The translations under genes and the position numbers were made by a program. 64,000 bases of DNA from Leptonema sp964619535 (GTDB lineage: Bacteria; Spirochaetota; Leptospiria; Leptospirales; Leptonemataceae), in contig CAZUEX010000002.1 of NCBI GenBank assembly GCA_964619535.1, positions 186,001 to 250,000 on the forward strand, given 5' to 3'. This document shows, one piece after another, positions 15,810 through 23,615 of the stretch (position 1 is the stretch's first letter; each line of letters opens with the position of its first letter). Under the pieces are notes generated by a model. The model ran no database searches, had not been told where the DNA came from, and saw only the letters and a list, made by a program, of their open reading frames with translations.

Positions 15810-16193
15810 TTATGCCGAGGCCTGGTGCAGACCGAGAACGATGCGAAGGCGTTCACGAGTAGCCGGGTCATTCAACTCGCTTTTGCCAAAACCGCGAACG
15901 GCACCATGGCGAACCGCTTCCTCCTGGGCTTCCGCATAGTTCGAGATCAGCATGATCGGAATCTTCTTCAGCTCCGGATCGGCCTGCATGGCCTTCACCA
16001 GTTCGAGGCCGTCTGTGTAGTCGGCATCAATCTTGCGGTTTACGAAAACCAGGTCGTACCGCTTTTCGCGCATCTTCTGCAGGGCGGTGGCCGGCAGGTC
16101 GACCTTTTCGATCTGCGCACCGATCGAGGTTACAAGCCGTGCCAGGGCAGTATGGTCGGGGCGACACTGGCCCACATCGAGAACTGTTTTCAT
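15810..16193 (-). CDS. Pseudoreceiver (response-regulator-like protein without phosphoacceptor)
   Basis: The protein has 127 residues from ATG 16193 and is a stand-alone CheY-like fold. The usual third-strand motif with phosphoacceptor Asp reads YDLVFVNRKIDADYTDGLELV, placing Asn52 where Asp is expected. The acidic pair after strand 1 is replaced by VGQCRP. The later switch residues remain: PIMLISNYAE with Ser, and GFGKSE with the conserved Lys near residue 109. Without the Asp it cannot be phosphorylated in the normal way and may bind partners constitutively. A longer open frame reaches 16292 but the receiver core starts at 16193. It is divergent from ychF. Confidence 0.7.
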   Translation of the reverse strand: MKTVLDVGQCRPDHTALARLVTSIGAQIEKVDLPATALQKMREKRYDLVFVNRKIDADYTDGLELVKAMQADPELKKIPIMLISNYAEAQEEAVRHGAVRGFGKSELNDPATRERLRIVLGLHQASA

Positions 16194-16294
16194 AGCTGAG
16201 TACCGAAGAAAACGAGCCGGGTCCTTTGCGGCCAGCCTTTTTCGTTTGGCTGTGCTGCTTTTGGCGGAAAACTGGCCTTTCACTGGAGGCAAAT

Positions 16295-17386
16295 GTGTTA
16301 CGCTGCGGTATTGTAGGACTTCCCAATGTAGGCAAATCGACCATCTTTAATGCCCTGACCGAGGCCGGAGCTCAATCGGCAAACTATCCTTTCTGTACGA
16401 TTGAGCCGAACGTTGGTCGTGTCGATGTTCCCGATCCCCGGATGGATCGGCTTGTGGAGGTCGTCAAGCCCAAAGGCATTGTTCCGGCCAGCATGGAGTT
16501 CGTTGATATTGCCGGTCTGGTGGAAGGGGCCCATAAGGGAGAAGGACTGGGCAACAAATTTCTTACCCATATCAGGGAAACACATGCCATTGCCCATGTG
16601 GTGCGCTGTTTTGATGACAGTCAGGTGGTGCATGTGCGTGGCAGGGTGGAGCCGCTGGAGGACATCCGCATCATCGAGCTGGAGCTGATCCTGGCGGACA
16701 TGGAAACCATGGAAAAGGTCATGCAGAAGCATGAGAAGAAGGCCCGGTCCGGTGATAAAGAGGCAGCCAAACGTGTAGAGTTTGCAAAGAAGGTCATGGC
16801 CGTTCTCGAGAATGAGAAGCCTGCGCGGTCCCTTTCTTACACCGCAGACGAGGAGTTGCTTCTCAAAGAGATGTCTTTGCTTACTGCCCGCCCTGTGCTT
16901 TATGTACTGAACGTCGATGAAGAGTCTCTGGCAACGGGCAACCGGTTTACCGAACAGGTTATCGAGCATGCAAAGAAAGAAGGCAGTGGCTACGTCATGC
17001 TTTGCGGTCGTATCGAGGAGGAGCTTGTTTCTCTGCCTGCAGAAGAGCAGAAAGAGTATCTACAATCCCTTGGCGTTGCTGAATCCGGCCTCAATCGTAT
17101 GATCCGTGAGGCCTACAGTCTGCTCGGCTATATTACGTTTTTTACAGCAGGAGAGGTGGAGGTTCGTGCCTGGACCATCCGGCGTGGAACCAACGCCCAG
17201 GATGCAGCCGGCGAGATCCATAGCGATATTTCGCGGGGATTCATCCGCGCAGAAGTGACCTCGTATGCGGATTTCGAGGCCTATGGATCCATGAATGCTG
17301 CAAAAGAAGCAGGACGCCTGCGCCTGGAAGGCAAAGAATACATCGTCCAGGACGGAGACATCTGCTACTTTCGCTTTAACGTGTAG
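16295..17386 (+). CDS. ychF: Redox-regulated ATPase/GTPase YchF (OBG family)
   Basis: The protein has 363 residues from GTG 16295, preceded by GGAGG at 16284-16288. This is exactly the usual family length, and the longer frame from 16226 is unlikely. The P-loop is GLPNVGKSTIFNALT, the switch II segment is FVDIAGLVEGAHKGEGLGN, and NVDEESL stands at the base-recognition site, typical of the ATP-preferring YchF group. The C-terminal TGS domain reads LGYITFFTAGEVEVRAWTIRRG...IHSDISRGFIRAEV. YchF binds ribosomes and is linked to stress and translation control. A hairpin (17385-17411) overlaps its stop codon. Confidence 0.97.
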   Translation: MLRCGIVGLPNVGKSTIFNALTEAGAQSANYPFCTIEPNVGRVDVPDPRMDRLVEVVKPKGIVPASMEFVDIAGLVEGAHKGEGLGNKFLTHIRETHAIAHVVRCFDDSQVVHVRGRVEPLEDIRIIELELILADMETMEKVMQKHEKKARSGDKEAAKRVEFAKKVMAVLENEKPARSLSYTADEELLLKEMSLLTARPVLYVLNVDEESLATGNRFTEQVIEHAKKEGSGYVMLCGRIEEELVSLPAEEQKEYLQSLGVAESGLNRMIREAYSLLGYITFFTAGEVEVRAWTIRRGTNAQDAAGEIHSDISRGFIRAEVTSYADFEAYGSMNAAKEAGRLRLEGKEYIVQDGDICYFRFNV

Positions 17387-17411
17387 CGCCCCGCGATCCC
17401 TCAGGGGCGCT
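17385..17411. terminator. Hairpin between convergent ychF and symporter genes
   Basis: AGCGCCCC (17385-17392) and GGGGCGCT (17404-17411) form a perfect 8-base stem with an 11-base loop, followed by CCGTTAT. It overlaps the ychF stop codon and ends 4 bases from the stop of the symporter gene, fitting a shared terminator. Confidence 0.6.
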
Positions 17412-17414
17412 CCG

Positions 17415-18812
17415 TTATCTATCTTTTGCAAACAGCCGGGCTACCAGGTATACGGCAAACCCTGCAAGCATACCGGGAAGGGTTTCATAGACGCCGTCGG
17501 AGTAGCCTGGCAGGGCACGCCATACAAAGACGGTGATCATTCCTGCTGCCATCATGACGATAGAAACGCGTCCTGAAACAGGCTGGCGCAGGGAATGCAG
17601 GATCGTAAGCGGACCGAGCGTGGATGCCAGTATGGACCATGACAGAACCACCAGACCGAACACGCTTTTGTTACCGTACAGGGCAATACCAAGCGTTAAC
17701 AGCGTCACAAGGGCAGTCCCTACCTTTGCCAGGATGTAGTTCTTCCAGTAACGCTCGGGCAGGAGGTCCTGGGTAAAGGCAGCAGAACAGGAAAGCACCT
17801 GTGAATCCGCCGTGGACATCGTAGCAGCGAAAAGCCCGGCCAGGATGAGTCCGATCAGAACAGGCGGAAAAAGCCTGGTGGACAGTATGGGCAGGGCCAG
17901 CTCTGCATCGAAGGTCTCAGGATGGTCAAGCAGGATGCGGGCTCCCAGCCCTACGGCGATGGCCAGGGCAGAAAAGACGGTGTACCACAGGAAGTAGACC
18001 CGTCGCGCCGCACCAAGATCACCGACAGAGCGGATGGCCATGGCGCGAACGATGACATGCGGTTGTCCGGTTACACCAATACCGGCGGCGATCCAGCTTA
18101 AGAGAAAGGCCGTAAAACCGAACTGCAGATCGTCAGGAACCAGCGTCAAAAGCGAAGGATCGATGGCCGTTAGCCGATCGATGGCCGCCGCAGGCCCACC
18201 GACCTCGGCCAGTATGCTGATGACCAGAAGCAACATGGCGCCCAGCATGACGATGGACTGGGCCACATCGGTCCAGATCGAGGCCCGTATGCCACCGGAC
18301 CAGCTGTAAACCAGTACAATGATGGCACCGATAATGGCACCTGTTTCGTACTGCCAGCCGAACAGGGTATGAAGAGCCTTGGAACCGGCATTCAGCTGTG
18401 CTGCCGCATACACCCCGAGAAAGAGGATCAGGATGACGGCGGAGATCCGCATGATAAGCGGGCCGGTACGATCGTCTGTATGGCTCAGATAAGACGGCAC
18501 GGTGACCACGTCCCTCATCTCGGACTCATTGCGCAGATGAGGGTAGACCCATCTCCAGGCGAGATAATCACCTGCGATCCATCCCACCATGATCCACATA
18601 GAAGAGATACCGACGGCATACGTATAGCCGATCAGGCCGATGAACATAAAGCCGCTGTTATTTGTGGCAACGGCAGAAAGGGCCGTGAAAAGCGGAGATA
18701 CGCTTCGGCCTGCCAGCAGATAATCATCCGTCGTCTGCTTGCTGGCCCGGACTGACGCCACGCCGACCAGGGTGAAGCAGAACAGGAAGAACAGGAAGCT
18801 GATCGCTGTCAT
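17415..18812 (-). CDS. Sodium/solute symporter (SSS family, PutP-like)
   Basis: The 465-residue inner-membrane protein has about 12 to 13 hydrophobic helices. The early motif DDYLLAGRSVSPLFTALSAVATNNSG and YSWSGGIRASIWTDVAQ match the sodium-coupled PutP/PanF/OpuE family, as does GLFAATMSTADSQVLSCSAAFTQDL, which carries residues used at the second sodium site. The substrate cannot be read from sequence. The gene lies 9 bases downstream of the dimethylglycine methyltransferase gene in the same operon, so uptake of a compatible solute or a precursor (proline, betaine, sarcosine or glycine) is the best inference. Confidence 0.85.
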   Translation of the reverse strand: MTAISFLFFLFCFTLVGVASVRASKQTTDDYLLAGRSVSPLFTALSAVATNNSGFMFIGLIGYTYAVGISSMWIMVGWIAGDYLAWRWVYPHLRNESEMRDVVTVPSYLSHTDDRTGPLIMRISAVILILFLGVYAAAQLNAGSKALHTLFGWQYETGAIIGAIIVLVYSWSGGIRASIWTDVAQSIVMLGAMLLLVISILAEVGGPAAAIDRLTAIDPSLLTLVPDDLQFGFTAFLLSWIAAGIGVTGQPHVIVRAMAIRSVGDLGAARRVYFLWYTVFSALAIAVGLGARILLDHPETFDAELALPILSTRLFPPVLIGLILAGLFAATMSTADSQVLSCSAAFTQDLLPERYWKNYILAKVGTALVTLLTLGIALYGNKSVFGLVVLSWSILASTLGPLTILHSLRQPVSGRVSIVMMAAGMITVFVWRALPGYSDGVYETLPGMLAGFAVYLVARLFAKDR

Positions 18813-18821
18813 GGATCTGAA

Positions 18822-19652
18822 TTATGACAGGCGGCTGAGCTCTATGATGCCCCAGGCCAGATCGCCCCGGTTTCCTGCATCGACCCAGTGTTGCAGACCT
18901 ACTTTCATACGGTCGATGTATTCGCCGCTGATCTTTTCACGCAGACGGGCATCCTGTCGATTCAACTCGTCAAGAACACGTCCGTAGTGAATGGGGAGTT
19001 GCGGTGTCAGATCGATGATCTGTTCGGTTTTCATGCCGTGCTGCTCGGCAAGCCTTTTGTAGCGTTCGAAGCTTCCCATCTCTTTCAGATGGATACGATC
19101 ATACACGGGTTGCAGACGAGCAGGATCGGCGTTATCGCTTTGCATGGGATCGGTAAAGACGAATCGACCGCCCGGCTTCAGGACGCGAGACACGCCGGCG
19201 AAGATCTTTTCTTTGGCGCCGCTGTGCAGCATGGCATCCTGTGACCAGACAATGTCGATCGATGCATCGGCAATGCTATCCGGGATCTCTTCAAACGATC
19301 CATCAAGAACGGTGATGGCCTCGGATTGGCCGGTTTCTTGATTGCGCTTTCTGTTACGTTGATTCTCTACGTCGCTCAGGTTCAGGCAGATTACCTTGCA
19401 GTTGAAGCGCTTGTTCAGGTAGCGGGCAGAGCCACCGTAACCCGATCCAAGATCGAGAACGGTGCTATTTTCGTTTAGCCGATCTGCAATCAGAGAAGCC
19501 ATCCGTTCAACGGTCAGTCGAGAGGCCTCGCGAATGTCTTTGGTATCTGTGTACAGTCCGATATGAATGTCCTCACCTCCCCAGATCTCGTGGTAGAAGG
19601 TGTCGGCATCGGAGCTGTTATAGTACTCTTTTGTTATCTCGACTGTACTCAT
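18822..19652 (-). CDS. Sarcosine/dimethylglycine N-methyltransferase
   Basis: The protein has 276 residues, close to halophile SDMT enzymes of about 280. The N-terminal EYYNSSDADTFYHEIWGGEDIHIGLY segment (read in parts) is typical of this group. The AdoMet site is VLDLGSGYGGSARYL, and VWSQDAMLHSG and RVLKPGGRFVFTDPM are the later methyltransferase motifs. It adds the second and third methyl groups to make glycine betaine, using three AdoMet per betaine together with the upstream enzyme. Its ATG overlaps the stop of the glycine/sarcosine methyltransferase gene by 4 bases. Glycine betaine is an osmoprotectant and a methyl donor. Confidence 0.88.
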   Translation of the reverse strand: MSTVEITKEYYNSSDADTFYHEIWGGEDIHIGLYTDTKDIREASRLTVERMASLIADRLNENSTVLDLGSGYGGSARYLNKRFNCKVICLNLSDVENQRNRKRNQETGQSEAITVLDGSFEEIPDSIADASIDIVWSQDAMLHSGAKEKIFAGVSRVLKPGGRFVFTDPMQSDNADPARLQPVYDRIHLKEMGSFERYKRLAEQHGMKTEQIIDLTPQLPIHYGRVLDELNRQDARLREKISGEYIDRMKVGLQHWVDAGNRGDLAWGIIELSRLS

Positions 19653-20470
19653 GATTGCATTTCCCCTTCGTAGTCATCGCCGTAGTATTTTTCAGCCACG
19701 TGGATGTAGAAGTCCGGCTGGTCCTGATGATGGGTTTCCTGGAAGTCTCCGTAGGTGGTAACCTTCTGGAATCCTACCTCGTAGAGCAGCTTTCGCATGT
19801 AATCCTTTCGCAGAGGAAACATGTTCAGGTGAAACTGTGCTCCATCTGGAAATTCGTATACAAAGCGGGCAAGACCATCATCTACGTGCTCAGGCTCTGC
19901 ACGAACGTTCTCACCTGCATAGTAATAGATGTGTTTACTGCGAAAGCCTTCGTCGAGGATCATATCGTAATTGCGTTGATCGATGATCAGTACACCGTCA
20001 TGACGCAACGCTGCATAGAATTCAGCGAGAGACTTGCGTCTGTCTCGTTCTTCGAAAAGGTGAGTGAAGCTGTTACCCAGGCATATCACTGCATCATACT
20101 TGCCGTGAATATCGCGGTTTAGCCATCTCCAGTCGGCCTGCACGGTGCGCAGAATATGTCCGCGCTTCCTGCCATTATCAAAGGCTCGCGCAAGCATGGA
20201 AGGACTGCCATCTGCACTGGTAACCTCAAAGCCTGACTCAATGAGGCGGATAGAGTGAAACCCCGTTCCGGTGGCTACATCCAGCACCTTACTTGCATTT
20301 CGTTCTTGCAAAGTCCTCAGGAAAAAGTCACCTTCGCTGTTTGCACGGGCATCCCAGTCAATGAGTTCATCCCACTTTGAGACGAAGGATTCAATGTATT
20401 CGTTCTTGTAATGATCTGTTTCGCGTTTTGCCAGCGGATCAGCGCCGTAGTTCTGTTTAGTACTGCTCAT
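19649..20470 (-). CDS. Glycine/sarcosine N-methyltransferase
   Basis: The protein has 273 residues from ATG 20470, preceded by GGAGG six bases upstream. A longer open frame to 20551 has no such site. It shows the GSMT pattern: YIESFVSKWDELIDW near the N-terminus, AdoMet motif VLDVATGTGFHSIRLIESGF, and VICLGNSFTHLFEERDRRKSL. The aromatic/basic segment HIYYYAGENVRAEPEH and the FHLNMFPLRKDYMRKLL end are typical too. It makes sarcosine and dimethylglycine from glycine, the first half of betaine synthesis. It leads a three-gene operon with SDMT and an SSS symporter. A long structured leader region lies upstream. Confidence 0.88.
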   Translation of the reverse strand: MSSTKQNYGADPLAKRETDHYKNEYIESFVSKWDELIDWDARANSEGDFFLRTLQERNASKVLDVATGTGFHSIRLIESGFEVTSADGSPSMLARAFDNGRKRGHILRTVQADWRWLNRDIHGKYDAVICLGNSFTHLFEERDRRKSLAEFYAALRHDGVLIIDQRNYDMILDEGFRSKHIYYYAGENVRAEPEHVDDGLARFVYEFPDGAQFHLNMFPLRKDYMRKLLYEVGFQKVTTYGDFQETHHQDQPDFYIHVAEKYYGDDYEGEMQS

Positions 20471-20884
20471 GAACAGCCTCCATATTATACTCTGTACGGA
20501 AAAGGAGCGCGATGTACCTGCTCGAAAAATCGATACAAATCGGCGACGCACTGCTGCCGTCTTGAAACGGCTTTCCTTTTCTCAGTCTGCGAGCGGTATC
20601 GTTAGTAAAAAACCCAGGGGGAAAGAAAAAACGCCAAAGCGCCTCGAAGCCGCACGGAAGGCGGCATTTGTTGTTGGAAACGATACCTGATAGCAATTGA
20701 AAACCATGGTACCATATGTGCAAGGCCTTTTTTAATCCCGAGCAGAAATGCCGGTTTAATGGTTGACAGTGCAACTCTTTCCGGTGTCAGAAGGGCGCAA
20801 TCCACCGCCGTTCTATCGATGCATCCTCATGCAGCCTGAAAACGTTCAGGCACTATGGTGGATCGAAATTTTGGCAGAAGCGGC
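20471..20884 (-). promoter_or_regulatory. Long leader region upstream of the betaine operon
   Basis: These 414 bases have no credible gene. On the minus strand GGTATCGTT (20687-20679) can pair with AACGATACC (20603-20595), a perfect 9-base stem. It encloses a GCCGC/GCGGC hairpin and a TTTTTTCTTT tract (near 20625-20635). Closer to the start codon are two more hairpins, GCCGT/ACGGC (near 20555-20572) and CGAT/ATCG followed by ATTTTT. A 10-base palindrome ATGGTACCAT lies at 20706-20715. The arrangement looks like an attenuating leader, but it fits no riboswitch consensus I know. The upper part must also hold the 3' end of the radical SAM transcript, so the terminator-like T-tract may serve that gene instead. 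Confidence 0.4.
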
Positions 20885-22213
20885 TCAGGCCCTTCCTTCG
20901 TATCCGATGATGTCCATAAAGGCACTGACCGAGAATACAGCCTTGCCTCTTCCTGGTGGTCCATATCCTGGAGGCGTCGGAAGCTTATACTTTTCAAAGA
21001 TGCGTTTCCATTCGCTGAGCAGTTCCAGGAAGTAAACGAGTGGCGGCTTTTCCTGCTGCTCCAATGTGGAAAGTGTTGTAAAAGGCTCCGGACACCAGGT
21101 GGTAAAGCGTGGCACCACGCCATGGCTCATGAAAAAGTCCAGTCCCTCTGCCGTTGATTTTACGGCCTCTGCCACGGTTTTAAAACCATAGGGCTTTGAA
21201 AGCTCCACCCCTCCAACGAAGTTCGGGATTACATGAGAGGGGCCAAAGATATCAACGGACTCGACGATACGGCGGATCCAGTTGTCTCTGCCGATGAAGC
21301 GTGTTTTTCCAGGGCAGAGCTTTGTAAACAGTTCGGGATCCCAGACCTCGTAATTCGGGTGGTAGACCTTGATGCCGGCCTCTTTAAAGCGAACCAGCTC
21401 GGGCTTTTCCCATGCCTGGACAACCATCTTTCCCATCCAGCGGCCCGGGAAACGCTCTTCGATGGCGCGAACATACTGGTAGTAGAAATCCGTTTCCCCC
21501 TGCTTCTGTAGATTGGTAACCACCGATCCACCGGTGATCGTGTAGCATTCGGCTACAGAATCCTCTTTATCGATGAAGGACAGAACCTCCAGGATCTCTT
21601 CAATGCTTTTGATGCCGGTGTAGGGACGGCCCTGCATACGTTGTTGACGCCAGTTGTGGTTGATATCACAGAAAGCGCACTCCTCATCTTTGCCAAAATA
21701 CTGGCAGTTGCGAAAGACCGTAAGGTAGATCAGGTAGCCCCATTCGATAACAGGAGCGATTTCGCCGGGGGATTTTCCAGAAGACGTTGTATGCCTGTAC
21801 CAGGCGGGAATCGGCGGAAACTCTACGTCTGCCAGTAACTCTTCTCCAAGAAACAGGGCAGGCCCTCGGTCGGTGGCAGAGACCCGGTAAGGAGAGGAGG
21901 GATCGATCCGCACGGAAACCACTGTCTTTGCAAGATCAAAGGGGCCTCCGCTAAGACGTATCTCTTCAGGGGCACGGAATCGAATCTCTTCGGACTGTTC
22001 GGCAAGGGGCACATGATCAAACGTAAAAATAAAGTAATCCTTTGTCTTGAATTCAAGGCCGGACAGCGCCTTGCCGTCAAAACTCAAGCCCAGACGCAGT
22101 ATGTCCTGTTTGATGATGGCCTCGAAGGGAAGGTTGGTATAGCGGCGTTCGAAGCCCTGCAGATCGGCTACGGTTGTGTGTGGTGCAGGATTATGGGTTT
22201 GAGCGGTGGACAT
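20885..22213 (-). CDS. Radical SAM protein with CX8CX2C cluster motif
   Basis: The protein has 442 residues and is cytoplasmic. The radical SAM cluster ligands are Cys170, Cys179 and Cys182 in RNCQYFGKDEECAFCDINHN, a CX8CX2C spacing instead of the common CX3CX2C. Downstream TITGGSVVTNL gives the GGE-like AdoMet-binding strand. KMVVQAWEKPELVRFKEAGIKVYHPNYE and PNFVGGVELSKPYGF are barrel strands. The first 150 residues form a separate beta-rich domain. The C-terminal half keeps the biotin-synthase-like HGVVPRFTTWCPEPF. I do not recognise the substrate. It is divergent from lspA, and it sits upstream of the betaine operon on the same strand. Confidence 0.8.
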   Translation of the reverse strand: MSTAQTHNPAPHTTVADLQGFERRYTNLPFEAIIKQDILRLGLSFDGKALSGLEFKTKDYFIFTFDHVPLAEQSEEIRFRAPEEIRLSGGPFDLAKTVVSVRIDPSSPYRVSATDRGPALFLGEELLADVEFPPIPAWYRHTTSSGKSPGEIAPVIEWGYLIYLTVFRNCQYFGKDEECAFCDINHNWRQQRMQGRPYTGIKSIEEILEVLSFIDKEDSVAECYTITGGSVVTNLQKQGETDFYYQYVRAIEERFPGRWMGKMVVQAWEKPELVRFKEAGIKVYHPNYEVWDPELFTKLCPGKTRFIGRDNWIRRIVESVDIFGPSHVIPNFVGGVELSKPYGFKTVAEAVKSTAEGLDFFMSHGVVPRFTTWCPEPFTTLSTLEQQEKPPLVYFLELLSEWKRIFEKYKLPTPPGYGPPGRGKAVFSVSAFMDIIGYEGRA

Positions 22214-22297
22214 CAGAGCCAGAAAAGCGCAAAAAGCACTGCCGGAAAGCAGATTTCCCTACTTGACCGCCCGCTTTGCCCGGGGATCTTTGCACCG

Positions 22298-23038
22298 ATG
22301 TCAGCTGTTACAAGGCTCTTTCGAATTCAAAGGCCCTTTCTGGCGGTCTTTCCTCCGTTGTGGCTTGCAACCTTTGCCCTGCTCGTATCGATTGATATCG
22401 TTTCCAAGAAGATCGTCACCGATCATCTGAACTTCAATCTGACGTATCATCAGCTGCTGCTTGCCGGGGATGCCCCTTTACATGCCCTTGTCGATGCTAC
22501 GCCGGACATCCCCATTCTGGGCGAGGATGGTGATTTGGTTCGTTTTCGCCTGGTATTTAATGATCGCTTTGTCTTTGGTTCCGGTCCTGTAGCTCCTGTA
22601 GCCGGCATCTATCTTACGGCCTTTGCTATCATATTCCTCGTTTTTTATCGCTGGAAGAACGAAGATTCCGGCCATTCTGCCGCCTGGCTGCTTGTATTTT
22701 CAGGGGCCGTGGGCAACCTGATCGATAAGCTCTTTGTGAAATCGGTGGTTACGCGCGAATGGGTGTTTTCCCCGGGGGGACCAAGGCCAGGGCATGTCAG
22801 CGGTGTTGTTGACTTCGTGGAATGCATCTGGTTTGGCTGGGAATGGGCCGGTCAGGTACGCATTAACCTGCCTCTGCTTGGAGAGATGCGTCCTCTGGGC
22901 TGGCTTGCCTGGCCAACCTGGCCTACCTTCAATATTGCTGACAGCCTCATCGTTATCGGTATCGGCTTGCTGATACTGACCATGTATACGGAAGAACGGC
23001 GTGCCCGACGGTCCGGGCAGCAGAAACAGGAAGCCTGA
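22298..23038 (+). CDS. lspA: Lipoprotein signal peptidase (signal peptidase II)
   Basis: The protein has 246 residues from ATG 22298, longer than the usual 160-170 because of a loop after the first helix (residues about 45-95). Inner-membrane helices lie at about 16-36, 103-122, 130-150 and 215-235. The aspartyl protease motifs are clear: SGAVGNLIDKLF, GVVDFVECIWF with the first catalytic Asp, and FNIADSLIVIGIG with the second. LVFNDRFVFGSG corresponds to the FNxGxAFG motif. It cuts prolipoproteins before the lipidated cysteine, relevant to the several lipoproteins here. It is followed after 7 bases by an ECF sigma factor gene. Leptospiral LspA proteins are also long (from memory). Confidence 0.92.
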   Translation: MSAVTRLFRIQRPFLAVFPPLWLATFALLVSIDIVSKKIVTDHLNFNLTYHQLLLAGDAPLHALVDATPDIPILGEDGDLVRFRLVFNDRFVFGSGPVAPVAGIYLTAFAIIFLVFYRWKNEDSGHSAAWLLVFSGAVGNLIDKLFVKSVVTREWVFSPGGPRPGHVSGVVDFVECIWFGWEWAGQVRINLPLLGEMRPLGWLAWPTWPTFNIADSLIVIGIGLLILTMYTEERRARRSGQQKQEA

Positions 23039-23045
23039 CCGAGCG

Positions 23046-23615
23046 ATGAATCTCGAGGAGCAGAAAATCCTGCTGGAACGCATCGCTTCGGGAGATACGG
23101 TTGCCTTTACCGAGCTGGTAAACCCTTTCCGTGAGCGGCTATTCCGAAAGGCATGCACTATGCTTGGTTCGTCGGATGATGCAGAGGATGCCCTGCAGGA
23201 AGCGTTGTTTACCGCTTTTCGGGGTATCGGACGTTTTCGTGGAGAAGCGAGCATTTACACATGGCTGTACCGTATTGTCGTCAACCGCTGTACGGACGTC
23301 TTGAGGAAGCGCTCCGCCAATCAGGTTGAATATATGGACCCTGCACATTTTGATGTGCAGGATCAGTCGGATCTGCAGAAAAATCATGAACTTTCGGATC
23401 ATACATCGTATCTAATTGAACAGATGCGGTTGCTGAACGAGCCCTTTCGGGAATTGCTCTGGATGCGATATTTTGATGACCTCTCTTACGAAGAAATTGC
23501 GCAGCTGAAAGGGCTGAAGGTTGGGACGGTAAAGAGTCGTTTATTTAAGGCCAGAGAGTTGCTTAAAAGGCGATTATATCAGGATGAGAAAGGGAGAAAC
23601 TTGCTTGGATCGTGA
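23046..23615 (+). CDS. ECF RNA polymerase sigma factor
   Basis: The protein has 189 residues from ATG 23046. A longer frame from 23001 would overlap lspA and is less likely. Region 2 (about residues 20-90) contains SSDDAEDALQEALFTAFRGIGRFRGEASIYTWLYRI (read in parts) and NRCTDVLRKR. Region 4 (about 125-180) has ELLWMRYFDDLSYEEIAQLKGLKVGTVKSRLFKARELLK, the helix-turn-helix for -35 recognition. The linker is the short ECF type. Its gene overlaps the next by up to 32 bases, and that product looks like its anti-sigma factor. Coupling to lspA suggests an envelope-stress regulon (inference). Confidence 0.93.
   Translation: MNLEEQKILLERIASGDTVAFTELVNPFRERLFRKACTMLGSSDDAEDALQEALFTAFRGIGRFRGEASIYTWLYRIVVNRCTDVLRKRSANQVEYMDPAHFDVQDQSDLQKNHELSDHTSYLIEQMRLLNEPFRELLWMRYFDDLSYEEIAQLKGLKVGTVKSRLFKARELLKRRLYQDEKGRNLLGS

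Noticed and set aside
20483..20488. Perfect TATAAT on the minus strand just before the GSMT ribosome site
   Set aside because: It is only 5 bases from the GGAGG, no -35 lies 16-18 bases upstream, and transcription would begin within or past the ribosome site.
22013..22297. Upstream extension of lspA to position 22013
   Set aside because: The extra 95 residues are antisense to the radical SAM gene and lack a signal or family match. ATG 22298 gives a normal first helix.
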